Below are positions 23,925-31,727 of a stretch of 40,240 bases of DNA, piece after piece. The notes under the pieces are model-generated. The model did no database searches, was not told the DNA's origin, and saw nothing but the letters and a program-made list of their open reading frames with translations. Positions within the stretch are counted from its first letter, which is position 1. Every line of letters begins with the position of its first letter. Origin of the DNA: UBA1081 sp964454355 (lineage in GTDB: Bacteria; Bacillota; Clostridia; Oscillospirales; Acutalibacteraceae); the NCBI GenBank assembly GCA_964454355.1, contig CAYVTA010000008.1:1-40240 (forward strand), in the 5' to 3' direction. The position numbers were made by a program, and so were the translations under genes.

Positions 23925-24536
23925 TCAGAATTTATCATTTTTGTATACATTATCAAATTCAAAAGGTATTTTTTTACCTTTTACCGTATGATAACAGTTT
24001 TTTCCAAGCGAAAAAATGTATTTATCGTTTTCAATACTGTCCGAATAAACATTTTCCACCTGAGAATCCGGATATCGTTCTCTAAAAAGGCGAACTTTCT
24101 CCTCATCATGGCAGTTTTTACCAATTATAGCCCCATTACCGTCATGTTCAGTAGCAATAAAATCGTCAATTTCAATACGACTTGCAATCTCTTTTATAAG
24201 AAAATCCGGACCGGCACTGATTACAACTGAAAAACGTGGCCTGTTTTCTTTTTTTGCCCAATCAAAAACATATTTATCATATCTGTTCCAAAAATCATTA
24301 ACAGTCTTTTGCACATCTATATCCCTAACAAAAGAAAAAATCACACTCTTCATCCGAGTAAGGTCACTTTTTTTTCTGAAATATTTTATTACTGCAGATA
24401 TCATTTTTGGCAGATATTTTAATGTTTTTAAATTATGAGCCATAGCATAAACACAAAAAAGTGAGCCACTGTCAAAAGGAACAAGTGTTTTATCGAAGTC
24501 ATATATATCAATCTGAGTTACATCTGTATTATTCAT
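23925..24536 (-). CDS. HAD-superfamily hydrolase, PSP-like (subfamily IB)
   Basis: 203 residues from the ATG at 24536, which follows AGGAGGTC; the longer frame begins 15 codons upstream without an RBS. HAD motif I is DFDKTL (D13 nucleophile, D15), motif II is VVISAG, motif III a Lys in HDEEKVRLF and motif IV VYSDSIEND. A helical cap between motifs I and II marks the phosphoserine-phosphatase-like type. The substrate is not identifiable. The stop lies beside the liv promoter and no terminator is visible, so its transcript may run into livK. Confidence 0.85.
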   Translation of the reverse strand: MNNTDVTQIDIYDFDKTLVPFDSGSLFCVYAMAHNLKTLKYLPKMISAVIKYFRKKSDLTRMKSVIFSFVRDIDVQKTVNDFWNRYDKYVFDWAKKENRPRFSVVISAGPDFLIKEIASRIEIDDFIATEHDGNGAIIGKNCHDEEKVRLFRERYPDSQVENVYSDSIENDKYIFSLGKNCYHTVKGKKIPFEFDNVYKNDKF

Positions 24537-24603
24537 AATGACCTCCTCAAATTCAGTAATTTTATTATACAAGAAAATCATTGCATAATCAATACGAATT
24601 TAA

Positions 24604-24636
24604 CATAAAAAGGAGCAGTACCGAACTGCCCCTTTT
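24604..24636 (-). terminator. Terminator of the metallophosphoesterase gene
   Basis: On the minus strand AAAAGGGGCAGT pairs with ACTGCTCCTTTT (one G-U), loop TCGGT, followed by further T. It starts about 20 nt past the stop codon. Confidence 0.8.
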
Positions 24637-24656
24637 GTTAAAAATCAATATTTCAA

Positions 24657-25847
24657 TTAAAAATCAAAACCTGTGTAGTCAAGTACAAGAGTAAATACGT
24701 ACTTAAAGAATGCAGCGATCTTTGTAGCTGTATCAGTTGTATCTGAATTAAGCTTATAAAGGTATCTTGCAGCATCGTCCTCATAATCAAAATAATCAAA
24801 GTAACTGTTAACCTCAGTGTCAAAGTTCTCAAGATCATCTTCATAAAGAGTAATTGTTCTAACGCCGACATTTTCACCGTTATATGATGCAAAGCCAACT
24901 CCGGGAGTATTGCAAAGCTTAATTCCCTGATACTCTACTTCGTAAGTATTAAGGTGATCATGACCGAAGAATATTGCAAGAACATCATCATTATCATTGT
25001 CAACAAAAGCTGAAAATTCACCGTTATTATAATCGGGAGGACAGGGAGTTTCAGGAAGAACACCTACTGCACCTTCAGGAAGCTTATAATATACACCATT
25101 CTTTTCAACGGTACCTGTTGCTTCGTCTGCAACATCGAGAGCAACATAAATATCAGGAACTACAATGTGCTGGAATACGATTGAGGGAACTGCTTCACCG
25201 TTAGTCTCAACAAGCTGTGCAGATGTCTCATTATACCATTCAATCTGAGCTTTTGTAACTGCTGCATAACCACCGAGGTCATTTTCACGGTTGTAGTCAC
25301 CGGAATCGATCATCCAGATATTGAAAATCATATCGTTTGCATCGGTTGATGAGTAAAGAGGAACATAGTATGTGCCGCTTGTATAATCACCGAAATCAAC
25401 ACCAGAGCAGCCAATGAAACAATCATACTTTTCGTACATTTCTATCTGCTGAGCTCTTGAAACATTACCTTCAGCATCATGGTTGCCGAAAACGGAAGCT
25501 ACAGGAATACCGTACTCTTCAAAAATTGACATAAACTCATTAATAGCAAGAGGAGCAAGAATTGCAGACTCACCTGCTGTTGAGTTGATATTGTCACCGG
25601 AAAGAACGATTAAGTCGGGCTGTTCAGCTTCAATAGCAGCTCTGATAAGGTTCTTTGTGATAGTCTTCATAGGCCAGGCATCCTGCATATCGGCAATCTG
25701 AAGAATTTTAAATTCCCCGTCTTCATTGAACTGAAGATGTGTGTCAACTTCTTCACTTGTTGCCGCAAAGGATACGCAGAACAATGAACCGACAAGCATC
25801 ATAACACTTAAAACAACCGCAAAAACTTTGCTTGATTTTTTTAACAT
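24657..25847 (-). CDS. Secreted calcineurin-like metallophosphoesterase
   Basis: 396 residues from the ATG at 25847, chosen because GGAGG is 7 nt upstream; a start 8 codons earlier overlaps the RBS. A signal peptide (about 1-28, cleavage after VSFA) sends it outside. The dinuclear-metal motifs are IADMQD, VLSGDNIN, FGNHDAEG, the His in FQHIVVP and FGHDHLN. The first motif has Gln where many relatives have His (D-x-H). It would hydrolyse phosphate esters, possibly of nucleotides, cell-wall or environmental substrates; which one is unknown. A consensus-like promoter and a terminator mark it as a single-gene unit. Confidence 0.88.
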   Translation of the reverse strand: MLKKSSKVFAVVLSVMMLVGSLFCVSFAATSEEVDTHLQFNEDGEFKILQIADMQDAWPMKTITKNLIRAAIEAEQPDLIVLSGDNINSTAGESAILAPLAINEFMSIFEEYGIPVASVFGNHDAEGNVSRAQQIEMYEKYDCFIGCSGVDFGDYTSGTYYVPLYSSTDANDMIFNIWMIDSGDYNRENDLGGYAAVTKAQIEWYNETSAQLVETNGEAVPSIVFQHIVVPDIYVALDVADEATGTVEKNGVYYKLPEGAVGVLPETPCPPDYNNGEFSAFVDNDNDDVLAIFFGHDHLNTYEVEYQGIKLCNTPGVGFASYNGENVGVRTITLYEDDLENFDTEVNSYFDYFDYEDDAARYLYKLNSDTTDTATKIAAFFKYVFTLVLDYTGFDF

Positions 25848-25885
25848 AAAATTACCTCCTGATAATAGCAAAATTTAACATATAA

Positions 25886-25914
25886 ATAATATCACAATAA
25901 TTCCGAATTTTCAA
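25886..25914 (-). promoter_or_regulatory. Promoter of the metallophosphoesterase gene
   Basis: On the minus strand TTGAAA (25909-25914), 17-nt spacer and TATTAT (25886-25891), between the GH127 stop and the start codon at 25847. Confidence 0.65.
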
Positions 25915-25926
25915 TAGAAAAAATTA

Positions 25927-27753
25927 TTAAATCAAAAAATAAACTTCCATATCAGTTTGTCCTCTGTTTGCAAATGCAAAATACGGAATCATTTTCAAAA
26001 CTTGAGTTAAATGTGTATCAGCATCAAATGAATAGAGCTGTTCAGTAGGCTGAGGAATTTTACCTCGCACGGAAAGCGTATATGTACCGAAAATATCTGA
26101 AAAATCACATTCTATGCGTGAATCAGCATCAACTCTGAAAGCCACTAAACTAAAATCATTATCCACGCCCTCTGCACAGTAAACAATGGGACCTTTCATG
26201 ACAGCAACTTTACCTGCACAGTCACGAATACGTGAATTTGGATAAACAATCCTGGGTTCAATGTCAAAATCAAGAAGAATTACATTTTTACCTTCAGTCA
26301 AGTGGAGATAAACATAGCCCTTTTCAGTTTTTGCATCAATTTTATTACCGTTAAGACTTACAGAATAAGCTTTACACCAACCGGGGATACGCACAGCAAC
26401 ATTATTAATGTTTTTGACGCTGATTTCTATTTTACCATCATTGGGGTACGCAGTTTTCTGTAAAATTTCAATATTATCAACCTTTGTTTCACTCGCCATA
26501 TACTGATGAACAAAAAGAGTGTCATCATTTCGAGTATAAAGAAAATCGGCTACTGAAGCAATAAAACGGGTAATATTAGGCGGACAGCAGGAGCAGTCAA
26601 ACACTTCCTTACGTTGAGTTATCGGAAGATTTTCATGTTTATTGAACTGGGATGTGTTGCGTTCAAGAAGTTCAGTTCTGATTTCAAGAGGATTGACATA
26701 GAAAAAAGCTTTACCGTCAAGAGAAACAGATGAAAGTCCATTGTTATAAAGTATTCTTTCCACTGTGTCGGAATATTTTGCATCAGTTTCATGTAGCAGC
26801 ATTCTCTGTGAAAACCATGCAAGAGCAAGTGCCGCACAGCTTTCAGAATATGCTGTAAGATTTGGCAAATCGAAAGGAATTGTAAATGCCTCTCCCTTGC
26901 CTGTTGAACCTATGCCTCCCGTAATATACATTTTTCTCAAAATTATATCGTCAAAAATCTTCTGACAAGCTTCAAATAATTCTTTATCATCAGTTTTCAA
27001 AGCTAAATCAGCCATCGCTATATAGAGATAGCAAGCTCTCACTGAATGACCTTGAGCAGTTGTTTGCTTTCTTACGGGAAGATGGCTCTGTGAGTATTCA
27101 TGAGCAACACCGTTATACTCACTTTCATCAGTAGAGCCACGATTATTAATAAAAAACTTACATAAATCAAGGTATTTTTCATTTTTAGTAAGATCATAAA
27201 TTTTGATTAGTGCAAGCTCAATCTCCTCATGTCCGGGTGTTACAAAAGATGCTGATTTTTCTACAACAAATATATTATATATATGATCAAGATACTTTTC
27301 CATAACATCAAGAAGCCTTCGTTTACCTGTTGCTTTGAAATATGCAACGGCAGCTTCTGTAAGATGACCGGCACAATAAAGCTCATGATCAGTTCTGTCT
27401 GTCCATCTTTTTTCAATATGCTTTGATATATAGCAACAATTATAATATCCGTCATTCTGCTGACTGTTGCTGATGACTTCAATTGCAGAATCTGCAGCTT
27501 TTTCAAGCTCCGGATGATCTTCGCTTTCGAGTATATATGCAACGCTTTCTATCCACTTTGCAATATCAGAATCCCAGAAAATATGGGGCTCGTTTATATC
27601 GCCCGGCTTCCACTTACAAGCAAGAGCATCAAATCTTCCTGTCTCTGTAAAGCGTTTAAGAACATTATAAATACTGACATGAGATACAGTATCAACTTTC
27701 TTTTTCCAGAACCCATCATTTATCTTTGTTTCTCTAAAACTAATAATTTCCAT
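25927..27753 (-). CDS. GH127 beta-L-arabinofuranosidase (DUF1680)
   Basis: 608 residues without a signal peptide, so cytoplasmic. It starts like GH127 enzymes (FRETKINDGFW). Key residues line up with Bifidobacterium HypBA1: acid/base candidate E288 in GGIGSTGKGEAF, zinc ligands E304 and C306 in YSESCAA, C389 and C390 in CSCCPPN, the second pair holding the catalytic cysteine. The 16- and 18-residue spacings from E288 equal those of HypBA1. It should release beta-L-arabinofuranose from short arabino-oligosaccharides taken up from plant glycoproteins or pectin. AraD and an isomerase-family gene 8-10 kb away could process the sugar. It has its own promoter; no terminator is seen before the phosphoesterase gene. 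Confidence 0.92.
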   Translation of the reverse strand: MEIISFRETKINDGFWKKKVDTVSHVSIYNVLKRFTETGRFDALACKWKPGDINEPHIFWDSDIAKWIESVAYILESEDHPELEKAADSAIEVISNSQQNDGYYNCCYISKHIEKRWTDRTDHELYCAGHLTEAAVAYFKATGKRRLLDVMEKYLDHIYNIFVVEKSASFVTPGHEEIELALIKIYDLTKNEKYLDLCKFFINNRGSTDESEYNGVAHEYSQSHLPVRKQTTAQGHSVRACYLYIAMADLALKTDDKELFEACQKIFDDIILRKMYITGGIGSTGKGEAFTIPFDLPNLTAYSESCAALALAWFSQRMLLHETDAKYSDTVERILYNNGLSSVSLDGKAFFYVNPLEIRTELLERNTSQFNKHENLPITQRKEVFDCSCCPPNITRFIASVADFLYTRNDDTLFVHQYMASETKVDNIEILQKTAYPNDGKIEISVKNINNVAVRIPGWCKAYSVSLNGNKIDAKTEKGYVYLHLTEGKNVILLDFDIEPRIVYPNSRIRDCAGKVAVMKGPIVYCAEGVDNDFSLVAFRVDADSRIECDFSDIFGTYTLSVRGKIPQPTEQLYSFDADTHLTQVLKMIPYFAFANRGQTDMEVYFLI

Positions 27754-27771
27754 ACAAACACCTCTGCATCA

Positions 27772-27800
27772 ATTTTAAAATAAAATACAGCAAGTTGCAA
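27772..27800 (-). promoter_or_regulatory. Promoter of the GH127 gene
   Basis: On the minus strand TTGCAA (27795-27800), 17-nt spacer and TAAAAT (27772-27777). The transcript start falls only ~10-15 nt before the ATG, leaving just room for the GAGGTG site. Confidence 0.6.
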
Positions 27801-27853
27801 TTGTAAAATGTAACAGATTGAGACAGTTTTATTTGTAAAAAAGCTACAACTAC

Positions 27854-27885
27854 AAAAGACGGCTCTTAATAGAGAACCGTCTTTT
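27854..27885 (-). terminator. Terminator of spo0A
   Basis: AAAAGACGG pairs with CCGTCTTTT, with a further short CTCT/AGAG helix near the loop. It lies 12 nt past the spo0A stop codon, and T-rich sequence flanks both sides. Confidence 0.75.
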
Positions 27886-27896
27886 GATTGTTTTTG

Positions 27897-28673
27897 TCAA
27901 GATGCTTTCATCTTAAGTCGGAGCTTATCACTTATCATTGCTATAAATTCACTATTGGTTGGCTTTCCTCTTGAATTTTGAATAGTATAGCCGAAGTAGG
28001 AACTGAGCACATCGACATCTCCTCTGTCCCATGCCACCTCAATTGCATGACGGATAGCTCTTTCAACTCTTGATGCTGTAGTACCGAAATTCTTGGCAAC
28101 TGTAGGATAAAGAAGTTTTGTAACAGACTCCATCATTGCTTTATCGTTAATTGAAAGAATTATAGCATCCCTAAGATACTGATAACCTTTAATATGTGCC
28201 GGAACACCGATCTGATGCATAATATCCGAAACGGTAAGCTCCAAGTCTTCTACATATTTTTCTGATGCTCGTATGTTTTTGATATTTCCTGATTTTGAAG
28301 ACCAACGGGCGATCTGACAAATTCGTTCAGCAATAAGGTTAGGGTCAACGGGTTTAAGGAAATAATAATCAGCACCTGAGTAAAGCATTTGCTGTTCAAA
28401 ATCTTCATTTCCAACTCCTGACAAAATACATATTATTGGCTTTTTTAATGTATTCATCGTTTTTATACGTTTCATAACAGCGATTGCATCCAAATGAAGC
28501 ATAAATGCATCAATAAGAAGCACATCCGGAGCTGCGGATTCTACAAACTTTATCACTTGAGTGCCATCCTTTGGCACACTGATAACATCCAATCCAACAT
28601 CCTCCATTGCTTTGATGCAATGTGTTGAAAATTCATTCTGTTCCTGTGTAAACAATACCTTGATTTGATTCAT
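27897..28673 (-). CDS. spo0A: Stage 0 sporulation master regulator Spo0A
   Basis: 258 residues from the ATG at 28673 (AAAGGATC upstream); the frame stays open 50 codons further but that part is leader. Receiver domain ~1-115, with phospho-acceptor D55 in LLIDAFMLHLD, S85 at the switch Thr/Ser site and K107 in FLKPVD. Effector domain ~140-258 is nearly identical to other Spo0A proteins: IGVPAHIKGYQYLRDAI, TTASRVERAIRHAIEVAW (recognition helix) and KPTNSEFIAMISDKLRL. When phosphorylated it should bind 0A boxes and start sporulation. Residues 10-11, normally Asp-Asp, are Gln-Glu here. Upstream is a consensus promoter with ~80 nt leader; downstream a terminator. Confidence 0.97.
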   Translation of the reverse strand: MNQIKVLFTQEQNEFSTHCIKAMEDVGLDVISVPKDGTQVIKFVESAAPDVLLIDAFMLHLDAIAVMKRIKTMNTLKKPIICILSGVGNEDFEQQMLYSGADYYFLKPVDPNLIAERICQIARWSSKSGNIKNIRASEKYVEDLELTVSDIMHQIGVPAHIKGYQYLRDAIILSINDKAMMESVTKLLYPTVAKNFGTTASRVERAIRHAIEVAWDRGDVDVLSSYFGYTIQNSRGKPTNSEFIAMISDKLRLKMKAS

Positions 28674-28761
28674 TGCGAAGATCCTTTCTGTTTCAGCCAT
28701 TAAGCTGATATTTATACAAAATATCCGGCAATTTTTTAATTTCTCACCCAAATCTTGCCAT

Positions 28762-28790
28762 ATTTTACCATATTTAACCTTGATTGTCAA
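28762..28790 (-). promoter_or_regulatory. Sigma-A promoter of spo0A
   Basis: On the minus strand TTGACA (28785-28790), 17-nt spacer and TAAAAT (28762-28767), giving a leader of about 80 nt. Confidence 0.8.
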
Positions 28791-28984
28791 CACAAGTAAT
28801 ACATTTTTTACATATTCTGTCAATTATATTTTCAACATATACATACAATTTTGTTTAAAAAGGGCTACTTTGCCTCTTATTTTTACCAATTAACCATTAT
28901 TTTGACATTCAATATTTAATCAAGGTTTAACAGTAATATTAGAAATATAAACAAGATAAATATGAAAAATTTTACTCTTTTCCA

Positions 28985-29013
28985 TTGAAAATTCAGTTAT
29001 CTTATGATAGTAT
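28985..29013 (+). promoter_or_regulatory. Promoter of nagB
   Basis: TTGAAA (28985-28990), 17-nt spacer and TAGTAT (29008-29013), about 40 nt before the nagB start codon. Confidence 0.65.
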
Positions 29014-29053
29014 TATCCTATACATTAAAGGTAAGAAAAGGCGTGAATAACAA

Positions 29054-29779
29054 ATGGATATCAAAATTTTTGAAACAACACAGGAAATCGGATCTGCTGC
29101 GGCAGAAATCATTATTAATAAAATTAAAGAGAATAATTCTGCAATTTTAGGTCTTGCAACAGGTTCATCTCCTATACCTACATATAACGAGTTGATAAAG
29201 GCTTTCAAAAACGGAGAAATCTCATTTACTGATGTAAAATCTTTCAATCTTGACGAATACTGCGGTATTCCTGCATCTGACAGAAACAGCTACTACACAT
29301 TTATGCATGAAAATCTCTTTAATTCAATTGATATTAAGGAAGAAAATGTTAGAGTACCTGACGGCAATCCCGAAGATGTTGATACATTCTGTGCTGATTA
29401 CGATGCTTCAATTAAAGCAGCCGGAGGTATTGATGTTCAGATTCTCGGCATTGGCAGAAACGGACATATCGGATTTAATGAGCCTTCTGATGTTTTTACA
29501 AAGGGCACATACAAAGTACAGCTTACTGACAGCACTATTGAAGCTAACAAGAGATTTTTTGATAAGGTTGAGGATGTTCCTACTGAAGCAATTACAATGG
29601 GAGTTGAATCAATTCTTGATGCAAAAGAAATTATCCTTATTGCTAACGGTGCTGACAAGGCACAAGCCATTCATGATATGATAAAGGGTGATATATCTCC
29701 TGCCTGCCCTGCTTCTATTCTTCAGAAGCACAACAATGTTCACATTTTCATTGATAAGGACGCCGCATCATTACTATAA
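29054..29779 (+). CDS. nagB: Glucosamine-6-phosphate deaminase
   Basis: 241 residues, the compact Gram-positive form without the allosteric C-terminal extension of the E. coli enzyme. It converts glucosamine-6-phosphate to fructose-6-phosphate and ammonia. Motifs are LGLATGSSPIPTYNELIK, FNLDEYCG and the catalytic GIGRNGHIGFNEP with the ring-opening His. The RBS is modest (AAAAGGCGTG). A lipoprotein gene follows after 13 nt. No nagA is adjacent. Confidence 0.95.
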   Translation: MDIKIFETTQEIGSAAAEIIINKIKENNSAILGLATGSSPIPTYNELIKAFKNGEISFTDVKSFNLDEYCGIPASDRNSYYTFMHENLFNSIDIKEENVRVPDGNPEDVDTFCADYDASIKAAGGIDVQILGIGRNGHIGFNEPSDVFTKGTYKVQLTDSTIEANKRFFDKVEDVPTEAITMGVESILDAKEIILIANGADKAQAIHDMIKGDISPACPASILQKHNNVHIFIDKDAASLL

Positions 29780-29792
29780 TCGAGGTGTTTGC

Positions 29793-30587
29793 ATGAAAAA
29801 AATAGTTTTATTGATCGTTTTCTGCACAGCTGTCACAGTTTTTCTTTTCACAAGCTGTGATACAAATACGACATACGATGAAAGTTCCACTCAACTTAGT
29901 GAAGAGATGAGTCAACTTATTGAAAAGTCCACTCCGATAACAAGCGGAAACCTTATCACAAAAACAAATTCCGGCAGTGACGGTTATGTTTATGTTGAAT
30001 ATTTCGATAATGATGACAACCTTGTTGAAGAATATGTATGGAATGACGATGAATTTATTTCTCATGTAATAACAACTTATACAGAGTCAAATTTTTATGC
30101 AACTAAGGAAATTTTTGATCAAGACGGAAATTTGAATATTCTTTATTCATACGAATACGAAGATGAATCCCTAGTTGCAACAAAGCTCAGCGAATTTGAA
30201 AACGGTCTTCTCAAAAAATCAACAATTACTGATGCTGACGGCAATATTACAGGGTATTCAGTCAACAGCTTCAATGACAGTGATCAAATTGAAAAAATTG
30301 AAGTTTTCGATGAAAATGACACCATGACTGCATACTATACATATACTTACGACAATGATGGACGTCAGACCAAGTATTGTGCTTATTCGGCAGACGGTTC
30401 TATATCAAAATACACAATTTTTGAGTATAGTGAAAACGGAACAGTTACAGAGAAGTATTACAGCGGTGACGACACTCTGGAAAAGTACTTTATAAAAGAA
30501 TACTTTGAGGATGGAAACATAAAGTCTTCAACTGAATATGACTCTCAGGGCAATATAGTTTCTCAAAACACATTTGAAGAAAATTAA
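29793..30587 (+). CDS. Lipoprotein with imperfect tandem beta-type repeats
   Basis: 264 residues from the ATG at 29793 (CGAGGTG upstream). The signal peptide ends in lipobox LFTSC with C22 as the lipidation site. The mature part is acidic, Tyr-rich and built of imperfect ~20-25-residue units such as IFDQDGNLNILYSYEYEDE, ITDADGNITGYSVNSFND and YDSQGNIVSQNTF. This D-x-D/N-G-N-I pattern resembles YD/RHS- or MORN-like repeat proteins. Function is unknown; a surface or binding role is possible. It shares a transcript with nagB, although nothing in its sequence points to amino sugars. Confidence 0.75.
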   Translation: MKKIVLLIVFCTAVTVFLFTSCDTNTTYDESSTQLSEEMSQLIEKSTPITSGNLITKTNSGSDGYVYVEYFDNDDNLVEEYVWNDDEFISHVITTYTESNFYATKEIFDQDGNLNILYSYEYEDESLVATKLSEFENGLLKKSTITDADGNITGYSVNSFNDSDQIEKIEVFDENDTMTAYYTYTYDNDGRQTKYCAYSADGSISKYTIFEYSENGTVTEKYYSGDDTLEKYFIKEYFEDGNIKSSTEYDSQGNIVSQNTFEEN

Positions 30588-30600
30588 GTTAAAAAAAATC

Positions 30601-30637
30601 AACTCTCGATTCATCAAAAAATCGAGAGTTTTTTTGT
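30601..30637. terminator. Bidirectional terminator between lipoprotein gene and pfkA
   Basis: AACTCTCGATT pairs with AATCGAGAGTT, followed by seven T on the plus strand. An A-run on the left makes it usable for the convergent pfkA. Confidence 0.9.
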
Positions 30638-30644
30638 ATTTGTT

Positions 30645-31619
30645 TTAGATTGAAATTTCAAGTGCAACTCTGTAAAGGTCAAGGTCAATGGAGTTTTTCA
30701 TATTGAGAGCTTCGTAAATATCAAAGTCCAAAACCTGTTCCTTCTGCATAGCAACAACTCTGTTACCAATTCCCTGCATAAGCAGATGAACAGCATAGTT
30801 ACCCATCTGGCTTGCAACAAGTCTGTCACGAAGAGAAGGTGAACCACCACGCTGTACATGGCCGAGAACGGTTGCACGGCTTTCAACACCTGTACGCTCT
30901 TCGATGAGCTTTGCAAGATTGTCAACACCACCGATTTTTTCTGAAACACCTTCAGCAACAATGATAATAAAGTGCTTTTTATCGGTCTTCTGTGTTCTCT
31001 TCATTCTTTCTATAACATCTTTTTCTATATCGAACTCTATTTCAGGAATGAGAATGGAGGTTGCACCGATCGCAATACCTGAATTAAGGGCAATATAACC
31101 TGCTCTTCTACCCATAACTTCAACAACTGAACAACGGTCGTGTGATTCTGTTGTGTCACGGATTCTGTCGACCATATCCATAACGGTATTCATTGCTGTG
31201 TCATAGCCTATAGTGTAATCACAGCAGGCAATGTCATTGTCAATTGTGCCGGGAACGCCAATTGTAGGTATTCCGTGTAAAGAAAGGTCTCTTGCACCTC
31301 TGAATGAACCGTCTCCTCCAATAACAACAACGCCTTCGATTCCATTTGCCTTACATACGTCGAGAGCTCTCTGAAGACCTTCTTCAGTCTTAAATTCAGG
31401 GCTTCTTGCAGAATAAAGCATTGTACCGCCTCTGTGGATGATATCTGAAACAGTGCGCAGATTCATCTCATACATATCGCCATTCATAAGTCCGTTGTAG
31501 CCTCTGCGAACACCGAGAACCTTCATTCCATTTTCACAGCCCGTTCTTACAACAGCTCTTATAGCAGCATTCATTCCGGGTGCGTCGCCGCCGCTTGTAA
31601 GCACTGCAATTGTTTTCAT
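30645..31619 (-). CDS. pfkA: ATP-dependent 6-phosphofructokinase
   Basis: 324 residues from the ATG at 31619; the frame runs 6 codons further but overlaps the GGAGG site. It phosphorylates fructose-6-phosphate in glycolysis. It has the nucleotide loop TSGGDAPGMNAAIRAVVR, the GGDGSFRGA motif with the Gly after GGD expected for ATP rather than pyrophosphate use, catalytic PGTIDNDI, and MGRRAGYIAL for substrate binding. The length matches bacterial tetrameric PfkA. It lies downstream of dnaE, as in several Firmicutes, with its own promoter. Confidence 0.96.
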   Translation of the reverse strand: MKTIAVLTSGGDAPGMNAAIRAVVRTGCENGMKVLGVRRGYNGLMNGDMYEMNLRTVSDIIHRGGTMLYSARSPEFKTEEGLQRALDVCKANGIEGVVVIGGDGSFRGARDLSLHGIPTIGVPGTIDNDIACCDYTIGYDTAMNTVMDMVDRIRDTTESHDRCSVVEVMGRRAGYIALNSGIAIGATSILIPEIEFDIEKDVIERMKRTQKTDKKHFIIIVAEGVSEKIGGVDNLAKLIEERTGVESRATVLGHVQRGGSPSLRDRLVASQMGNYAVHLLMQGIGNRVVAMQKEQVLDFDIYEALNMKNSIDLDLYRVALEISI

Positions 31620-31666
31620 AGTGGTAAATACCTCCATACAAATGTCACAATATTTATATAAACTAT

Positions 31667-31695
31667 ATATTAATATTTATTAAAATAATAGTCAA
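31667..31695 (-). promoter_or_regulatory. Promoter of pfkA
   Basis: On the minus strand TTGACT (31690-31695), 17-nt spacer and TAATAT (31667-31672) in the 108-nt gap after dnaE. Confidence 0.7.
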
Positions 31696-31727
31696 TACAT
31701 TTTTTCGTCAAATATTTACATAATTTC

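Larger units (their letters stand above)
28674..29053. other. 380-bp AT-rich divergent control region, spo0A / nagB
   Basis: No gene is seen in this stretch. It contains the spo0A promoter on the minus strand and a nagB promoter on the plus strand. A further TTGACA with a weak -10 lies at about 28820 on the minus strand. I found no clear 0A box (TGTCGAA) and no confident sigma-H promoter. Confidence 0.6.

Noticed and set aside
23788..23925. T-box or other amino-acid riboswitch before livK
   Set aside because: The leader is only about 90 nt and lacks a T-box sequence or specifier-like stem; only a simple hairpin is present.
28674..28823. 50-codon N-terminal extension of Spo0A
   Set aside because: The extension overlaps the promoter at 28762-28790 and does not resemble any Spo0A N-terminus; the ATG at 28673 places the receiver correctly.
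28674..29053. 0A boxes or a sigma-H promoter for spo0A autoregulation
   Set aside because: No convincing TGTCGAA or sigma-H -35/-10 pair was found; only sigma-A-type elements are clear.
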